Shown: positions 26,269-33,681, counted from the stretch's first letter. The stretch: DNA of 64,000 nt from Fibrobacter succinogenes (GCA_902756345.1 CACVQR010000004.1:310001-374000), one strand, 5' to 3'. The notes: generated by a model not told the origin, from the sequence alone. Program-made: numbers and translations.

Positions 26269-27588
26269 ATTCATTATCTCCGCGTCGTGGATGTCCTCGT
26301 TGTTTTCGAGGCGCTTGAGTTCGGCCTTCAGGAATTCCTTCCACTTTTCGGGGCGGAACACGGGGCTTGTAATAAAGATGTCCTTGTCGCCGCGGCCACT
26401 CATGTTGATGACGAGCGCCTTGTCCTTCGGAAGTTCCTTCGCAATTTTCATGGCGGCAGCACCCGCGTGAGCGCTTTCGAGCGCGAACAGAATGCCTTCG
26501 TTGCGGGCAAAGAACTTCACCGCTTCCAAAGCTTCCTTGTCGAGAATCGCCGTGAATTCTACGCGGCCGGATTCGCCGAGGGCGGCAAGCTGCGGGCCGA
26601 TTCCCATGTAGTCAAGCCCCGCCGAGATGGAACGGGTCGGCAGCGACTGACCGTCTTCATCAATCAGGAAGCGGCTCTTGTAACCCTGCAAAATACCTTC
26701 GCGGCTGGCGTTACCCGTCATTCGGGCGGCATTTTCACCCTTGTTCGGGCCGATGCCACCGGCTTCGGCACCGATCAGGCGCACGTTCGCATCGTTGATG
26801 AACGGAGTGAAAACGCCGATGGAATTGCTACCGCCACCCACGCAGGCGACAACCGCCGCGATGTCGATGTTACGTTCGGCAGCCTGACGCTTGACCTCTT
26901 CGCCGATAATCGACTGGAAGGTGCGAACGATATCCGGGAACGGAGCCGGACCGAGAGCGGAACCCAGCACATAGTGGGTATTCTTGAAATTCGTAGCCCA
27001 GTCGCGCATGGCTTCGTTCACAGCATCTTTAAGGGTGCGGGCACCACTCGTGACCGGCACGACCTTGGCACCGTACATTTCCATGGTCGCCACGTTCGGC
27101 TGCTGACGGCGCACGTCCACCTCGCCCATGTACACCACACATTCGAGGCCAAGCTTGGCGCAAGCGGCAGCCGTCGCAAGGCCGTGCTGACCGGCACCAG
27201 TCTCTGCAATGATGCGGGTCTTACCCATCTTCTTAGCGAGCAGGCATTGACCGATGGCGTTATTGATCTTGTGCGCACCCGTATTGGCAAGGCCTTCCAG
27301 CTTGATGTAAATCTGAGCGCCACCCAACAGTTCCGTTGCCGTCGGAGCGTAATACAGCGGAGTCTCGCGCCCAATGTAATCGCGCTGGATGATGCGGAGC
27401 TCTTCGAGGAATTCCGGATCGTGAATGTACTTGTTAAAAGCCGCTTCGAGGTCGTCGAGCGGGCGGCGGATGATTTCGGCAACATACTTGCCGCCGAACT
27501 TGTCAAAGAAACCGTTGTCAGAGGTTATGGGGAGTGAGGTCGCGCCTACGGCGCTTTGAGGTGTGGGGGTTATAGTTGCGTGAGTCAT
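26263..27588 (-). CDS. trpB: Tryptophan synthase beta subunit
   Basis: TrpB joins indole and serine to make tryptophan with PLP. The 441-residue protein has the PLP-lysine motif NTGAHKINNAIGQ, AETGAGQHGLATAAACAKLGL, the phosphate-binding VGGGSNSIGVF and the end motif SGRGDKDIF. Length fits TrpB1 with an N-terminal tail of about 25 extra residues. It is the first gene after a 5' leader with an 18-residue Trp-rich peptide and an attenuator hairpin (27637-27664). No ribosome site is obvious before the ATG. Confidence 0.95.
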   Translation of the reverse strand: MTHATITPTPQSAVGATSLPITSDNGFFDKFGGKYVAEIIRRPLDDLEAAFNKYIHDPEFLEELRIIQRDYIGRETPLYYAPTATELLGGAQIYIKLEGLANTGAHKINNAIGQCLLAKKMGKTRIIAETGAGQHGLATAAACAKLGLECVVYMGEVDVRRQQPNVATMEMYGAKVVPVTSGARTLKDAVNEAMRDWATNFKNTHYVLGSALGPAPFPDIVRTFQSIIGEEVKRQAAERNIDIAAVVACVGGGSNSIGVFTPFINDANVRLIGAEAGGIGPNKGENAARMTGNASREGILQGYKSRFLIDEDGQSLPTRSISAGLDYMGIGPQLAALGESGRVEFTAILDKEALEAVKFFARNEGILFALESAHAGAAAMKIAKELPKDKALVINMSGRGDKDIFITSPVFRPEKWKEFLKAELKRLENNEDIHDAEIMNK

Positions 27589-27636
27589 TTTGAATGGAAG
27601 GGTTGGGGTTAAAATCGTGGTTGAGGGTAAAAAATT

Positions 27637-27664
27637 AAAGGCCTTCGGGAGTCCGAAAGCCTTT
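27637..27664 (-). terminator. trpB attenuator terminator hairpin
   Basis: On the minus strand a 12-bp stem (27664-27653 with 27648-27637, one G-U) has a 4-base loop and is followed by AATTTTTTA. It lies between the leader peptide stop and trpB, where attenuators stop transcription when Trp is plentiful. Confidence 0.8.
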
Positions 27665-27676
27665 TACAAAACACTT

Positions 27677-27750
27677 GATGAAATCAGCAAAACGGACTCT
27701 ATTTAGTAGAGCCCCACCACCAACGGTTGAAACGGATTGCTGAATTCATC
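27677..27750 (-). other. Leader RNA pairing segments and stop-codon hairpin of the trpB leader
   Basis: The segment covering codons 2-7 of the leader peptide (27750-27737) is complementary at 13 of 14 positions to 27690-27677. Between them GGGCTCTA and TAGAGTCC form a hairpin over the leader stop codon. A ribosome stalled on the three Trp codons would break both structures, so they are candidates for the switching helices of attenuation. Confidence 0.55.
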
Positions 27751-27755
27751 TTCAT
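27699..27755 (-). CDS. trpL: Tryptophan leader peptide of the trpBA unit, 18 residues with Trp-Trp-Trp
   Basis: The peptide reads MKMNSAIRFNRWWWGSTK and carries three tandem Trp codons at positions 12-14. A terminator hairpin follows and then trpB, the classical layout for ribosome-mediated attenuation. There is no Shine-Dalgarno: the ATG lies 7 bp after the -10 box, so translation probably starts on a leaderless 5' end. The trpE unit has a leader peptide of the same length and build. Confidence 0.85.
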   Translation of the reverse strand: MKMNSAIRFNRWWWGSTK

Positions 27756-27762
27756 GCGCCCT

Positions 27763-27791
27763 AATTTAGGAATGTCTCTTTAGTGTGGCAA
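27763..27791 (-). promoter_or_regulatory. Promoter of the trpBA leader
   Basis: Minus strand: TTGCCA (27791-27786), 17 bp, TAAATT (27768-27763), 7 bp, ATG. The -35 is part of the longer element CTGAACCCCTTGCCA (27800-27786), shared with the trpE promoter (14 of 15) and, in its core, with the LysR promoter. Confidence 0.75.
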
Positions 27792-27803
27792 GGGGTTCAG
27801 CTT

Positions 27804-27839
27804 AAAAAAAGTGAAGACTCTCGACGATCGAGAGTCTTC
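27804..27839 (-). terminator. Strong terminator of the small upstream trp-related transcript
   Basis: GAAGACTCTCGA (27813-27824) and TCGAGAGTCTTC (27828-27839) make a perfect 12-bp stem with a 3-base loop. Seven U follow on the minus strand (27810-27804). Confidence 0.85.
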
Positions 27840-27841
27840 TG

Positions 27842-27931
27842 TTAAACACTTGATGAAATGGCAAGCCTAAATCCCTCCTTGAGAACCTCGTCGATAGCGG
27901 CGCTAGCGTCAAAGCGGATTGCCAATTTCAT
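27842..27931 (-). CDS. Possible 29-residue peptide inside the small upstream transcript
   Basis: The frame reads MKLAIRFDASAAIDEVLKEG and then nine more residues to a TAA just before the terminator. Its ATG aligns with Met3 of the trpB leader peptide, and AIRF is shared. The ATG is about 6 nt from the predicted transcript start, with no Shine-Dalgarno. It may be a translated peptide or only a remnant. Confidence 0.4.
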   Translation of the reverse strand: MKLAIRFDASAAIDEVLKEGFRLAISSSV

Positions 27932-27943
27932 CTTTATGTCTTC

Positions 27944-27972
27944 AATATATATACTAATTCGTTGTCTGTCAA
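27944..27972 (-). promoter_or_regulatory. Near-consensus promoter of the small trp-related transcript
   Basis: TTGACA (27972-27967), 17 bp, TATATT (27949-27944). This is the best sigma70-type match in the window, suggesting strong expression. Confidence 0.75.
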
Positions 27973-28108
27973 TAGGTTAGCATAAGATTTTTGTAAAATT
28001 TCCTTCGTAATTTGTACAAAAAGGCCTAAAATCGGCTATTTGGGGCAAACTCCAGACAAAAACCTCTGTGATTCATATCATTTCATGGTATTTGAATCCT
28101 CTAAAAAT

Positions 28109-28137
28109 TTGAAATTCCACTACCATTTAATTATATT
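28109..28137 (+). promoter_or_regulatory. Promoter of the 6S-like RNA
   Basis: TTGAAA (28109-28114), 17 bp, TATATT (28132-28137), about 7 bp before the likely RNA 5' end near 28144. Confidence 0.65.
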
Positions 28138-28143
28138 TACAAA

Positions 28144-28325
28144 GACATAGTTTAGAGTTCGCTCTTATTCGGACAGCTGAAAAACGACCAAAATTTCATC
28201 GTCTAGGAATAAGGCCGATTACTCACACCCCGTGGTGTGGGTCGTTTGTGCCTATTAGACGATAAGGTTTACTTGGTCGTTACCTCAGCTGTTTAGGGCA
28301 CCTGCGATTCCACACTTTTTTTGTT
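28144..28325 (+). ncRNA. ssrS: Structured RNA with 6S RNA-like architecture (ssrS candidate)
   Basis: A long imperfect rod is readable: ACAGCTGA 28173-28180 with 28285-28292; ACGACCAA 28184-28191 with 28273-28280; ATCGTCTA 28198-28205 with 28256-28263; then an apical hairpin with CACACC and GGTGTG around CCGT. Internal loops separate the helices (AATTTC opposite AAGGTTTAC), and unpaired flanks end in a T-rich tract at 28315-28322. 6S RNA binds the housekeeping RNA polymerase by mimicking an open promoter in just such a rod. The structure is seen in the sequence. The 6S identity is inference. Alternatively it is a structured 5' leader of the lipoprotein gene at 28385. Confidence 0.55.
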
Positions 28326-28384
28326 TGGATTGCATCCTTGAACAAGACGAACTCCGCAGTTGAATTTTTCAAAACGGAGACAAT

Positions 28385-29761
28385 ATGAAACCGAACCAAT
28401 TTCTGGGCATTGCAAGCCTCCTCACCCTAGGCAGCCTCCCCTTCATCGCCGCCTGCAGCAACGATAGCAATTCTGCAACTTCAGCCGAAACGAGCTACGA
28501 GGAAAGTAGTTCAAGTCAAAAAAGCAGTTCAAGCGCTAAAAAAACAAGCGTGAAAACAACCTTTGAGCTGGGTAGTTGCACATACGAAAACATGGACGAA
28601 CGAATCTATGTTTCTAATGAAAACGACTACTACACCTGTACTTACAGCTACACAAGCTACGACTACACCTGGGTCGGAGAAAAAGTTAAAAGCTCCAGCA
28701 GTACAAAAAGTTCAAGTAGCATTACCGTTTCATCAAGTAGTTTCGACATCTGCGACATATACGAATGCTGGGATGAAACAGAATCTAGTAGCTCAACAAA
28801 ATCCTCCAGCAGTGTCAGCGACTTCCTCAATGTCTCCGATGTTTGGAACGGTAAAATGACAAAGCCTTCGACCGAATATATCGACGGCAAGACCTACATG
28901 CTCATCTACACCGCCGAAGAACTCGCTTACTTCGCCGATCAGGTAACCAACAAGGGTGAAGAAAAAATTAACGCAAAGTTGATGAAGCACATCCGCCTCA
29001 ATCCCGACAACATGGTCGACGAAAAAGGAAACCTCCTGATTTCGCAAAGCAAGCTTAACGAATGGACTCCGATTGGCGGCGGCACGAACAAAATCATGTA
29101 TAAAGGAACTTTCGACGGTAATGGCTACATGGTTTCGGGCATTTACGTCAACAAGCCCGCCTTCGAACGCGCAGGCTTCATCGGCACCCTCGGCGGCACG
29201 AGCACTAGCGACAGCGGACATGTCAAGTTTCTCGGTATCGAAAACTCTTACATTGTCGGTGGCGAACAGGTCGGTGGCATTGTCGGCAGAATGAACTACT
29301 CGGAAGTCCAACAAGTATTCAATAGAAAGTCCTATGTGAAGGGCACCAAGTATGTCGGCGGCATTGTCGGCTACAAAAATAACGGATGGCTCTACTATTC
29401 CTACAATTCAGGTATGGTCGTTTCTTCGGAAGACCGCGCCTCGGGTATCGCCGGCTACAATGCAAACGTGTCCACATCAGTTATCGTCTCTTACAATGTG
29501 GGATTCCTCATCGCACCGAACAAGGGTACTACGGCAGGCATTTCTACAACGGCAAACAGTTCCAAGGACTGTTTCTATATTGATCAAGATGACCGCGAAA
29601 TCGTTGCCAACGGCGCTGCTGAAAAAACGGAATATTTCTTGTCAAGCGAAGAATTCGTGAGCACCTTGAACGGACTTTCGTTCAGCAACATCTGGACTAC
29701 CGATGATGACGAAGTAAATGACGACTACCCCGTATTCAAATGGGAAAAGATCCGATACTAA
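28385..29761 (+). CDS. GLUG-repeat lipoprotein with poly-Ser linkers
   Basis: The 458 residues start with a lipoprotein signal (lipobox PFIAAC at about residue 24). A low-complexity region with several SSSS runs follows to about residue 155. The C-terminal half has beta-helix-like repeats with GLUG-type motifs (GYMVSGIYVNK, AGFIGTLGG, VGGIVGRMNYSEV, VGGIVGYKNNG, ASGIAGYNANV), seen in surface adhesins. AEELAYFADQVTNKG precedes them, a common N-cap. It is likely an exposed cell-surface protein. Ribosome site ACGGAGA precedes the ATG. Confidence 0.75.
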   Translation: MKPNQFLGIASLLTLGSLPFIAACSNDSNSATSAETSYEESSSSQKSSSSAKKTSVKTTFELGSCTYENMDERIYVSNENDYYTCTYSYTSYDYTWVGEKVKSSSSTKSSSSITVSSSSFDICDIYECWDETESSSSTKSSSSVSDFLNVSDVWNGKMTKPSTEYIDGKTYMLIYTAEELAYFADQVTNKGEEKINAKLMKHIRLNPDNMVDEKGNLLISQSKLNEWTPIGGGTNKIMYKGTFDGNGYMVSGIYVNKPAFERAGFIGTLGGTSTSDSGHVKFLGIENSYIVGGEQVGGIVGRMNYSEVQQVFNRKSYVKGTKYVGGIVGYKNNGWLYYSYNSGMVVSSEDRASGIAGYNANVSTSVIVSYNVGFLIAPNKGTTAGISTTANSSKDCFYIDQDDREIVANGAAEKTEYFLSSEEFVSTLNGLSFSNIWTTDDDEVNDDYPVFKWEKIRY

Positions 29762-29773
29762 GGTAACGAAAAC

Positions 29774-29805
29774 CGTCATCATCAAACCAGAATCAGATGA
29801 TGACG
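29774..29805. terminator. Hairpin between the convergent GLUG lipoprotein and trpCF genes
   Basis: CGTCATCATC (29774-29783) and GATGATGACG (29796-29805) are perfect 10-bp arms with a 12-base loop. No strong T-run, so terminator activity is uncertain. Confidence 0.45.
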
Positions 29806-29833
29806 AATACGAAGTTCTATACTAGAATTAAGA

Positions 29834-31399
29834 CTAGCGAAAATTTTTCTTAAGCGCGTCGAACAACGCGCTTATTTTTTCTGCATTTTTTATTCCCGGG
29901 GCGTCTTCGACACCGCTGGAGACATCGACCAGTTCGGGGAGGAACTTTTCGACAATCCCGCACACATTTTCGGGCGTGATGCCGCCGGCAAGCCAGAGCG
30001 GCAACTCGCCTGCTTTTTCGCGGAGCAGGTTTTCGGGAATGGTCTTGCCCGTGCCGCCAGGGGTTCCTTCGACTTTGGCATCTAAGAGAATGCGCGGTTC
30101 GCCGTTCTTGCGAAGGGCGGCGACCTTGTCGAAATCGGATTCTTCGCCAACGCGGGCGGCACAATAGTATGCCAGATCGCTTCGCATTTCGTGCTCGCGA
30201 TGACGTTCAAGATTCGAGGGATCAACTCCATGAAGCTGCACTGCATCAAGCACTCCTTCGCGAGCGAGCTTGATGGCGGTTTTGCCTTCAACGGATTCGG
30301 GATCGGTGATGACTCCGACGAGGAGAGGAGATCCTTCGACTCCGTTTGCACTGCGCTCAGGATGACACACGCGAATCTTTTCGGCAAAACTGCGCACGAA
30401 TTCTTCAGTGGTCAGGCGCTTGGTAGTGCTGAACACGAATCCAAGCATGTCAGCACCAAGTTCTGCGGCGAGCAAGCCGTCTTCTTCGCGCGTGATGCCG
30501 CAGATTTTCACGAGGGGGCGATTTTCGGCGCGTTTTGCAGCCTTACGTTCGGCGTATTTTTTCCAGAACTTGCCGCGGGCATTTTCGGAGCCCGATTCAA
30601 ACGCATGCACCACTTCTTTAGCAAGCGGAGGATTCTTGGCAACGGCCTCGCCCACCAGGATTCCCGTGAAGCCGAGGTTGCGGGCATAAGTCGCATCGGC
30701 CGGGCATAAAATTCCAGATTCAAAAATAGCCTTCGCCGGAAGCTTGCTACGCACCGATGCCGGCACCAGCGGGTCTGTATGGAAGGTTGCCAAATCGCGA
30801 GAATTCACGCCCGCGACAATCGTCTTGGCAGCGGCGTCACCCAAAGCATCGGTCACGACTTTCAGCTTGCGCAAGTCGTCAGTTTCGCGGACTTCCACAA
30901 AGGCCTGCATATCAAACGATGCAGCACGCTTCGCCATGCGTACAAGCTGCTCGTCATCCAGAATGCGCGCAATCAAGAGCACTGCATCGGCACCGCAACG
31001 GTAAGCAATATCGATTTCATCTTCGAATAAAAGAAAATCTTTGCGAAGTACGGCGCAGGCATGCAAGCCCTGCTTGCGGCGGCTTTCCATCAGGTTCGCC
31101 ACGGCAATCAAGTCATGCAGCGTTCCCTTGAAAAAATTCGTTTCAGTAAGCACTGAAACCGCCTGCGCATGAGCCTCGGCATAAGTCGTCGCAAGCCCTA
31201 CCGGATCGAGATCCGGCGCGATATCGCCCTTCGAAGGCGATGCTCGCTTGACTTCGAGAATCGCACCGGCATTTCCGAGAAATTCGGTATGGCCGCCACG
31301 GCGCTTTTCGGGAATCTCGATTCCGAAATTCAGGCCAAGCCGCTCGATATCCTCGCGGCGCATCCGTACGATTTTCGCTAAAATGTCTTCGCTCATCAA
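29834..31399 (-). CDS. trpCF: Fused indole-3-glycerol-phosphate synthase / phosphoribosylanthranilate isomerase
   Basis: Residues about 1-270 are TrpC (ILEVKRASPSKGDIAPDLDP, VLRKDFLLFEDEIDIAYRCGADAVLLI, FTGILVGEAV). Residues about 293-521 are TrpF (VKICGITREEDGLLAAELGADMLGFVF, LDAVQLHG, LAGGITPENV, DVSSGVEDAPGIKN). The fusion does the two steps between phosphoribosylanthranilate and indole-3-glycerol phosphate. Two segments of the TrpF half, residues 345-357 (CHPERSANGVEGS) and 399-408 (RHREHEMRSD), are translated pieces resembling dispersed intergenic repeats. They fall in loops between core strands. The gene overlaps the permease stop by 4 bp. Confidence 0.92.
   Translation of the reverse strand: MMSEDILAKIVRMRREDIERLGLNFGIEIPEKRRGGHTEFLGNAGAILEVKRASPSKGDIAPDLDPVGLATTYAEAHAQAVSVLTETNFFKGTLHDLIAVANLMESRRKQGLHACAVLRKDFLLFEDEIDIAYRCGADAVLLIARILDDEQLVRMAKRAASFDMQAFVEVRETDDLRKLKVVTDALGDAAAKTIVAGVNSRDLATFHTDPLVPASVRSKLPAKAIFESGILCPADATYARNLGFTGILVGEAVAKNPPLAKEVVHAFESGSENARGKFWKKYAERKAAKRAENRPLVKICGITREEDGLLAAELGADMLGFVFSTTKRLTTEEFVRSFAEKIRVCHPERSANGVEGSPLLVGVITDPESVEGKTAIKLAREGVLDAVQLHGVDPSNLERHREHEMRSDLAYYCAARVGEESDFDKVAALRKNGEPRILLDAKVEGTPGGTGKTIPENLLREKAGELPLWLAGGITPENVCGIVEKFLPELVDVSSGVEDAPGIKNAEKISALFDALKKNFR
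30175..30204. repeat. Repeat fragment inside trpF (second)
   Basis: GATCGCTTCGCATTTCGTGCTCGCGATGAC-type sequence, matching the widespread bacterial intergenic words GCTTCG...CTCGC-ATGAC. It encodes RHREHEMRSD in frame. Confidence 0.6.
30329..30367. repeat. Repeat fragment inside trpF (first)
   Basis: On the minus strand TGTCATCCTGAGCG ... GTCGAAGGATCT matches the left arm of the intergenic repeat at 22179 (TGTCATCCTGAACG ... GTTGAAGGATCT). It encodes CHPERSANGVEGS in frame. Confidence 0.75.
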
Positions 31400-32583
31400 T
31401 TTCCCTTAGGCTTCAAAGTCAAGGTTTTTGAGAAAAGATAGGAAATTATGGCCGATGCCAGGATAGAAAGAAGCGTAGGGCCAAGTATTACAGAATCCAT
31501 GTGCGACGTGACTTGGTAAACGGCAAAGCCAACCAACCATGCGAACAAGTTCAAAATCCAGTACTTGTGGCCCACCTGGTGATTTTTCGCCAAGAAGAAC
31601 GACACCAAAAGCACAGCCGCCATCGGGGCAAACACCGAAGCTATAAGGTAAAGGAAGCTGATATAATGTTCCATAATACCCGAAATGGCAAGGACCGCGC
31701 TGATACCGCTCACCACGACACCCGTGATTTTTGGGTTCAGCTTATGGACAATGGCCTTGGCCGATTCGCCGGCAGAGTTCGCCGCCAAGAAGTTGGTGGT
31801 CACGGTCGAAAGCACCACGATAATGATTCCCGGAATTCCAAGGCCCGCCAGCAGAATGGCGCGGGCGATATCGTTACCAACTCCGGCCGTTGCAATCTGA
31901 AGCCCGATAAAGTACATCCAGAAGCTTGCCACCGAGTACGCAATCGCAGAAACCGCCGTGGCACGCGTCGGCTTTTCGACATCTTTGGTGTAGTCCGAAA
32001 TCACCGGCAACCAGGAAAGCGGAAGCGCCATCGAAATTTCAAAGATATTCCAGAAGCTCAGCGCATGTTCTGCGGCGGGCGCCCCCGAAATTCCGACACC
32101 GAACAATTTCGCCGTAAGCACAATCAAGAGCACCGTCAGAACAGCCATCACGGCCGTCGTCACTTTCGCAAAACGGCGGAGCCCGACAAAAACCCACACC
32201 GCAATCAGCACCGCAAGAATCACGCAAGTGAGCGGAAACGAAATCGGGAGATTGAGGCCCGCCAACACCGAGGCCCCCTGCGCATTCAGCACGGCAATCC
32301 ATGCAATCAACTGGAACAGGTTCAGCGAGGCAAAGAACTTGGAACCGTAAGAGCCGTAAACAGACGCTGTCGTTTCCATGGCGTTCAGGCGGACACGGGC
32401 ACCGATGAGACCCACGAAAAACAGCAAGATGCCGCCCAGGACATGGCCCAAAATCAGCGGGAGCCAAACGGAATCGTAAGAGGATGCCGCGCCGATTTCA
32501 ATACCTGCCTCGATTTCAGAAACCGAGATTGCCACCCCAAACCAGATGACACCATTCGTTAAAAGATTCGTGCGTTTTTCCAC
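31396..32583 (-). CDS. NCS1-type permease (CodB/CytX-like) in the trp cluster
   Basis: The 395 residues hold about 12 hydrophobic segments. The start (NGVIWFGVAISVSEIEAGIEIGA) and the middle (SWLPVISDYTKDVEKPTRA) match nucleobase:cation symporter-1 members such as cytosine permease and the CytX group. It lies between a LysR-type regulator and trpCF, with a 4-bp overlap to trpCF. So it should be co-expressed with tryptophan synthesis. The transported compound could be a pyrimidine, or an aromatic pathway compound if the genomic context is meaningful. I cannot decide. Confidence 0.75.
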   Translation of the reverse strand: MEKRTNLLTNGVIWFGVAISVSEIEAGIEIGAASSYDSVWLPLILGHVLGGILLFFVGLIGARVRLNAMETTASVYGSYGSKFFASLNLFQLIAWIAVLNAQGASVLAGLNLPISFPLTCVILAVLIAVWVFVGLRRFAKVTTAVMAVLTVLLIVLTAKLFGVGISGAPAAEHALSFWNIFEISMALPLSWLPVISDYTKDVEKPTRATAVSAIAYSVASFWMYFIGLQIATAGVGNDIARAILLAGLGIPGIIIVVLSTVTTNFLAANSAGESAKAIVHKLNPKITGVVVSGISAVLAISGIMEHYISFLYLIASVFAPMAAVLLVSFFLAKNHQVGHKYWILNLFAWLVGFAVYQVTSHMDSVILGPTLLSILASAIISYLFSKTLTLKPKGN

Positions 32584-32692
32584 AATGCGCCTCCTAAAAT
32601 TCTAAGGACGTGCCAAAGATAAAAAAGCACGCCCTAGAACACAAGGAATAGTTTAATACTTCTTTTTAATATTTTGTTATAGATTAAGGCTA
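32584..32692. other. Spacer between LysR-type gene and permease
   Basis: It contains a GGAGGCG ribosome site before the permease and an A/T-rich part. I find no TPP or purine riboswitch core. Confidence 0.5.
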
Positions 32693-33619
32693 TTACGAAG
32701 AGCAGGTCGCCAGGTAGCGTTGCAGCTCTTCGACATAGCGCTCGCCCACCAGACCAAGCAACATGTTGCGCTTGGCGATGTAGCCGATTTCCATGACGCG
32801 GCGGGATTCTTCGCTCTTGTCCTTGAAGGGTACGGCCAAGTAATCGGAACCGTTCAATTCTTCGCAGATAATGCCGGAGCAAAGCGTGTAACCGTTCAGG
32901 CCAATCATCAAGTTCAGCATGGTGGCACGGTCATTAGCCTTAATGGTACGTTTGTATTCATTTGTACTCAATATTTCTTCGGCAAAATAGAACGAGCTGT
33001 TGTCGCCTTGTTCAAAGGAAAGGCACGGGTATTCAGCCAGTTCGTCGAGCGTAATGAACTTGTTGTTGGCAAGCGGATGCCCCTTCCACAAGTACACATA
33101 GGCCTTACAGTCAATGAGTTTATGGAACGCGAGGTCGCGGGCATTCAGCAAGTTCATGATAACCTTGCGGTTGAAATCGCTCAGGTACAGAATTCCGATA
33201 TCGCTCTTGAACGAGGCCACGTCTTCGATGACTTCTTTGGTGCGGGTTTCGCGAATGGCGAATTCGTACTTGTCCGTATCGAAAAGCTTGACTGTTTCCA
33301 CAAAGCTCTTGACCGCAAAAGAATAATGCTGCGTCGAGACGCCGAATTTCTTTTTACGCTTGCCGATTTTGCCGTACTTGTCCAGCACCGTTTCGTAGTG
33401 ATGGTAAAGTTCGCGGGCGTACGAAATGAATTCTTCGCCTTCGCTAGTGAGCTTGACTCCGCGGCTGGTACGATTGAAAATGAGGATGTTCAGTTCATCT
33501 TCAAGATCCTTGATGGCGGCGGTCAGCGACGGCTGCGAGATATAAAGCTTTTCGGCGGCCTTATTGAAAGAGCCTGTTTCTGCAATGCCGATGGCATAAC
33601 GTAATTGTTGTAGAGTCAT
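32693..33619 (-). CDS. LysR-type transcriptional regulator
   Basis: This 308-residue protein has the LysR winged-helix N-terminus (MTLQQLRYAIGIAETGSFNKAAEKLYISQPSLTAAIKDLEDEL) and a type 2 periplasmic-binding-fold effector domain. It heads a unit with a permease and trpCF and is preceded by a promoter with the same -35 element (AACCCCTTGCCA) as the two trp leader promoters. So it is a good candidate regulator of tryptophan genes, though LysR proteins in trp regulation usually act by activating one divergent promoter. The ligand is unknown. A GGAGG site lies 9 bp before the ATG. Confidence 0.88.
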   Translation of the reverse strand: MTLQQLRYAIGIAETGSFNKAAEKLYISQPSLTAAIKDLEDELNILIFNRTSRGVKLTSEGEEFISYARELYHHYETVLDKYGKIGKRKKKFGVSTQHYSFAVKSFVETVKLFDTDKYEFAIRETRTKEVIEDVASFKSDIGILYLSDFNRKVIMNLLNARDLAFHKLIDCKAYVYLWKGHPLANNKFITLDELAEYPCLSFEQGDNSSFYFAEEILSTNEYKRTIKANDRATMLNLMIGLNGYTLCSGIICEELNGSDYLAVPFKDKSEESRRVMEIGYIAKRNMLLGLVGERYVEELQRYLATCSS

Positions 33620-33681
33620 GTTTTCGGCCTCCTGTTAAAAATCGTAGCTTTTCATTTTCCTAGTTGTTTAGTAGGAATAAA

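Larger units (their letters stand above)
27804..27937 (-). ncRNA. Separate small transcript upstream of trpL, related to the trp leader
   Basis: It has its own promoter (TTGACA-17-TATATT at 27972-27944) and its own terminator (12-bp perfect stem 27813-27839 plus seven U), giving about 135 nt. Its 5' part (GATGAAATTGGCAATCCG) and 3' part (TTTCATCAAGTGTTT) match the neighbouring trpL RNA, and the long-range pairing (27932-27919 with 27864-27852) is kept, but there are no Trp codons. It may be a regulatory RNA, a small-peptide mRNA, or a relic of leader duplication. Confidence 0.6.

Noticed and set aside
27842-27931. The upstream 29-residue frame as another Trp-sensing leader peptide
   Set aside because: It has no Trp codon in frame, so it cannot sense Trp-tRNA in the usual way; kept only as a possible peptide.
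28144-28325. Structured RNA as tmRNA, RNase P RNA or SRP RNA
   Set aside because: No CCA-ended tRNA-like part or tag frame, too short for RNase P, and the SRP GGAAG/AGCA apical motif is missing.
32584-32692. TPP riboswitch before the CytX-like permease
   Set aside because: CytX genes often have one, but the CUGAGA and related core sequences are not found here.
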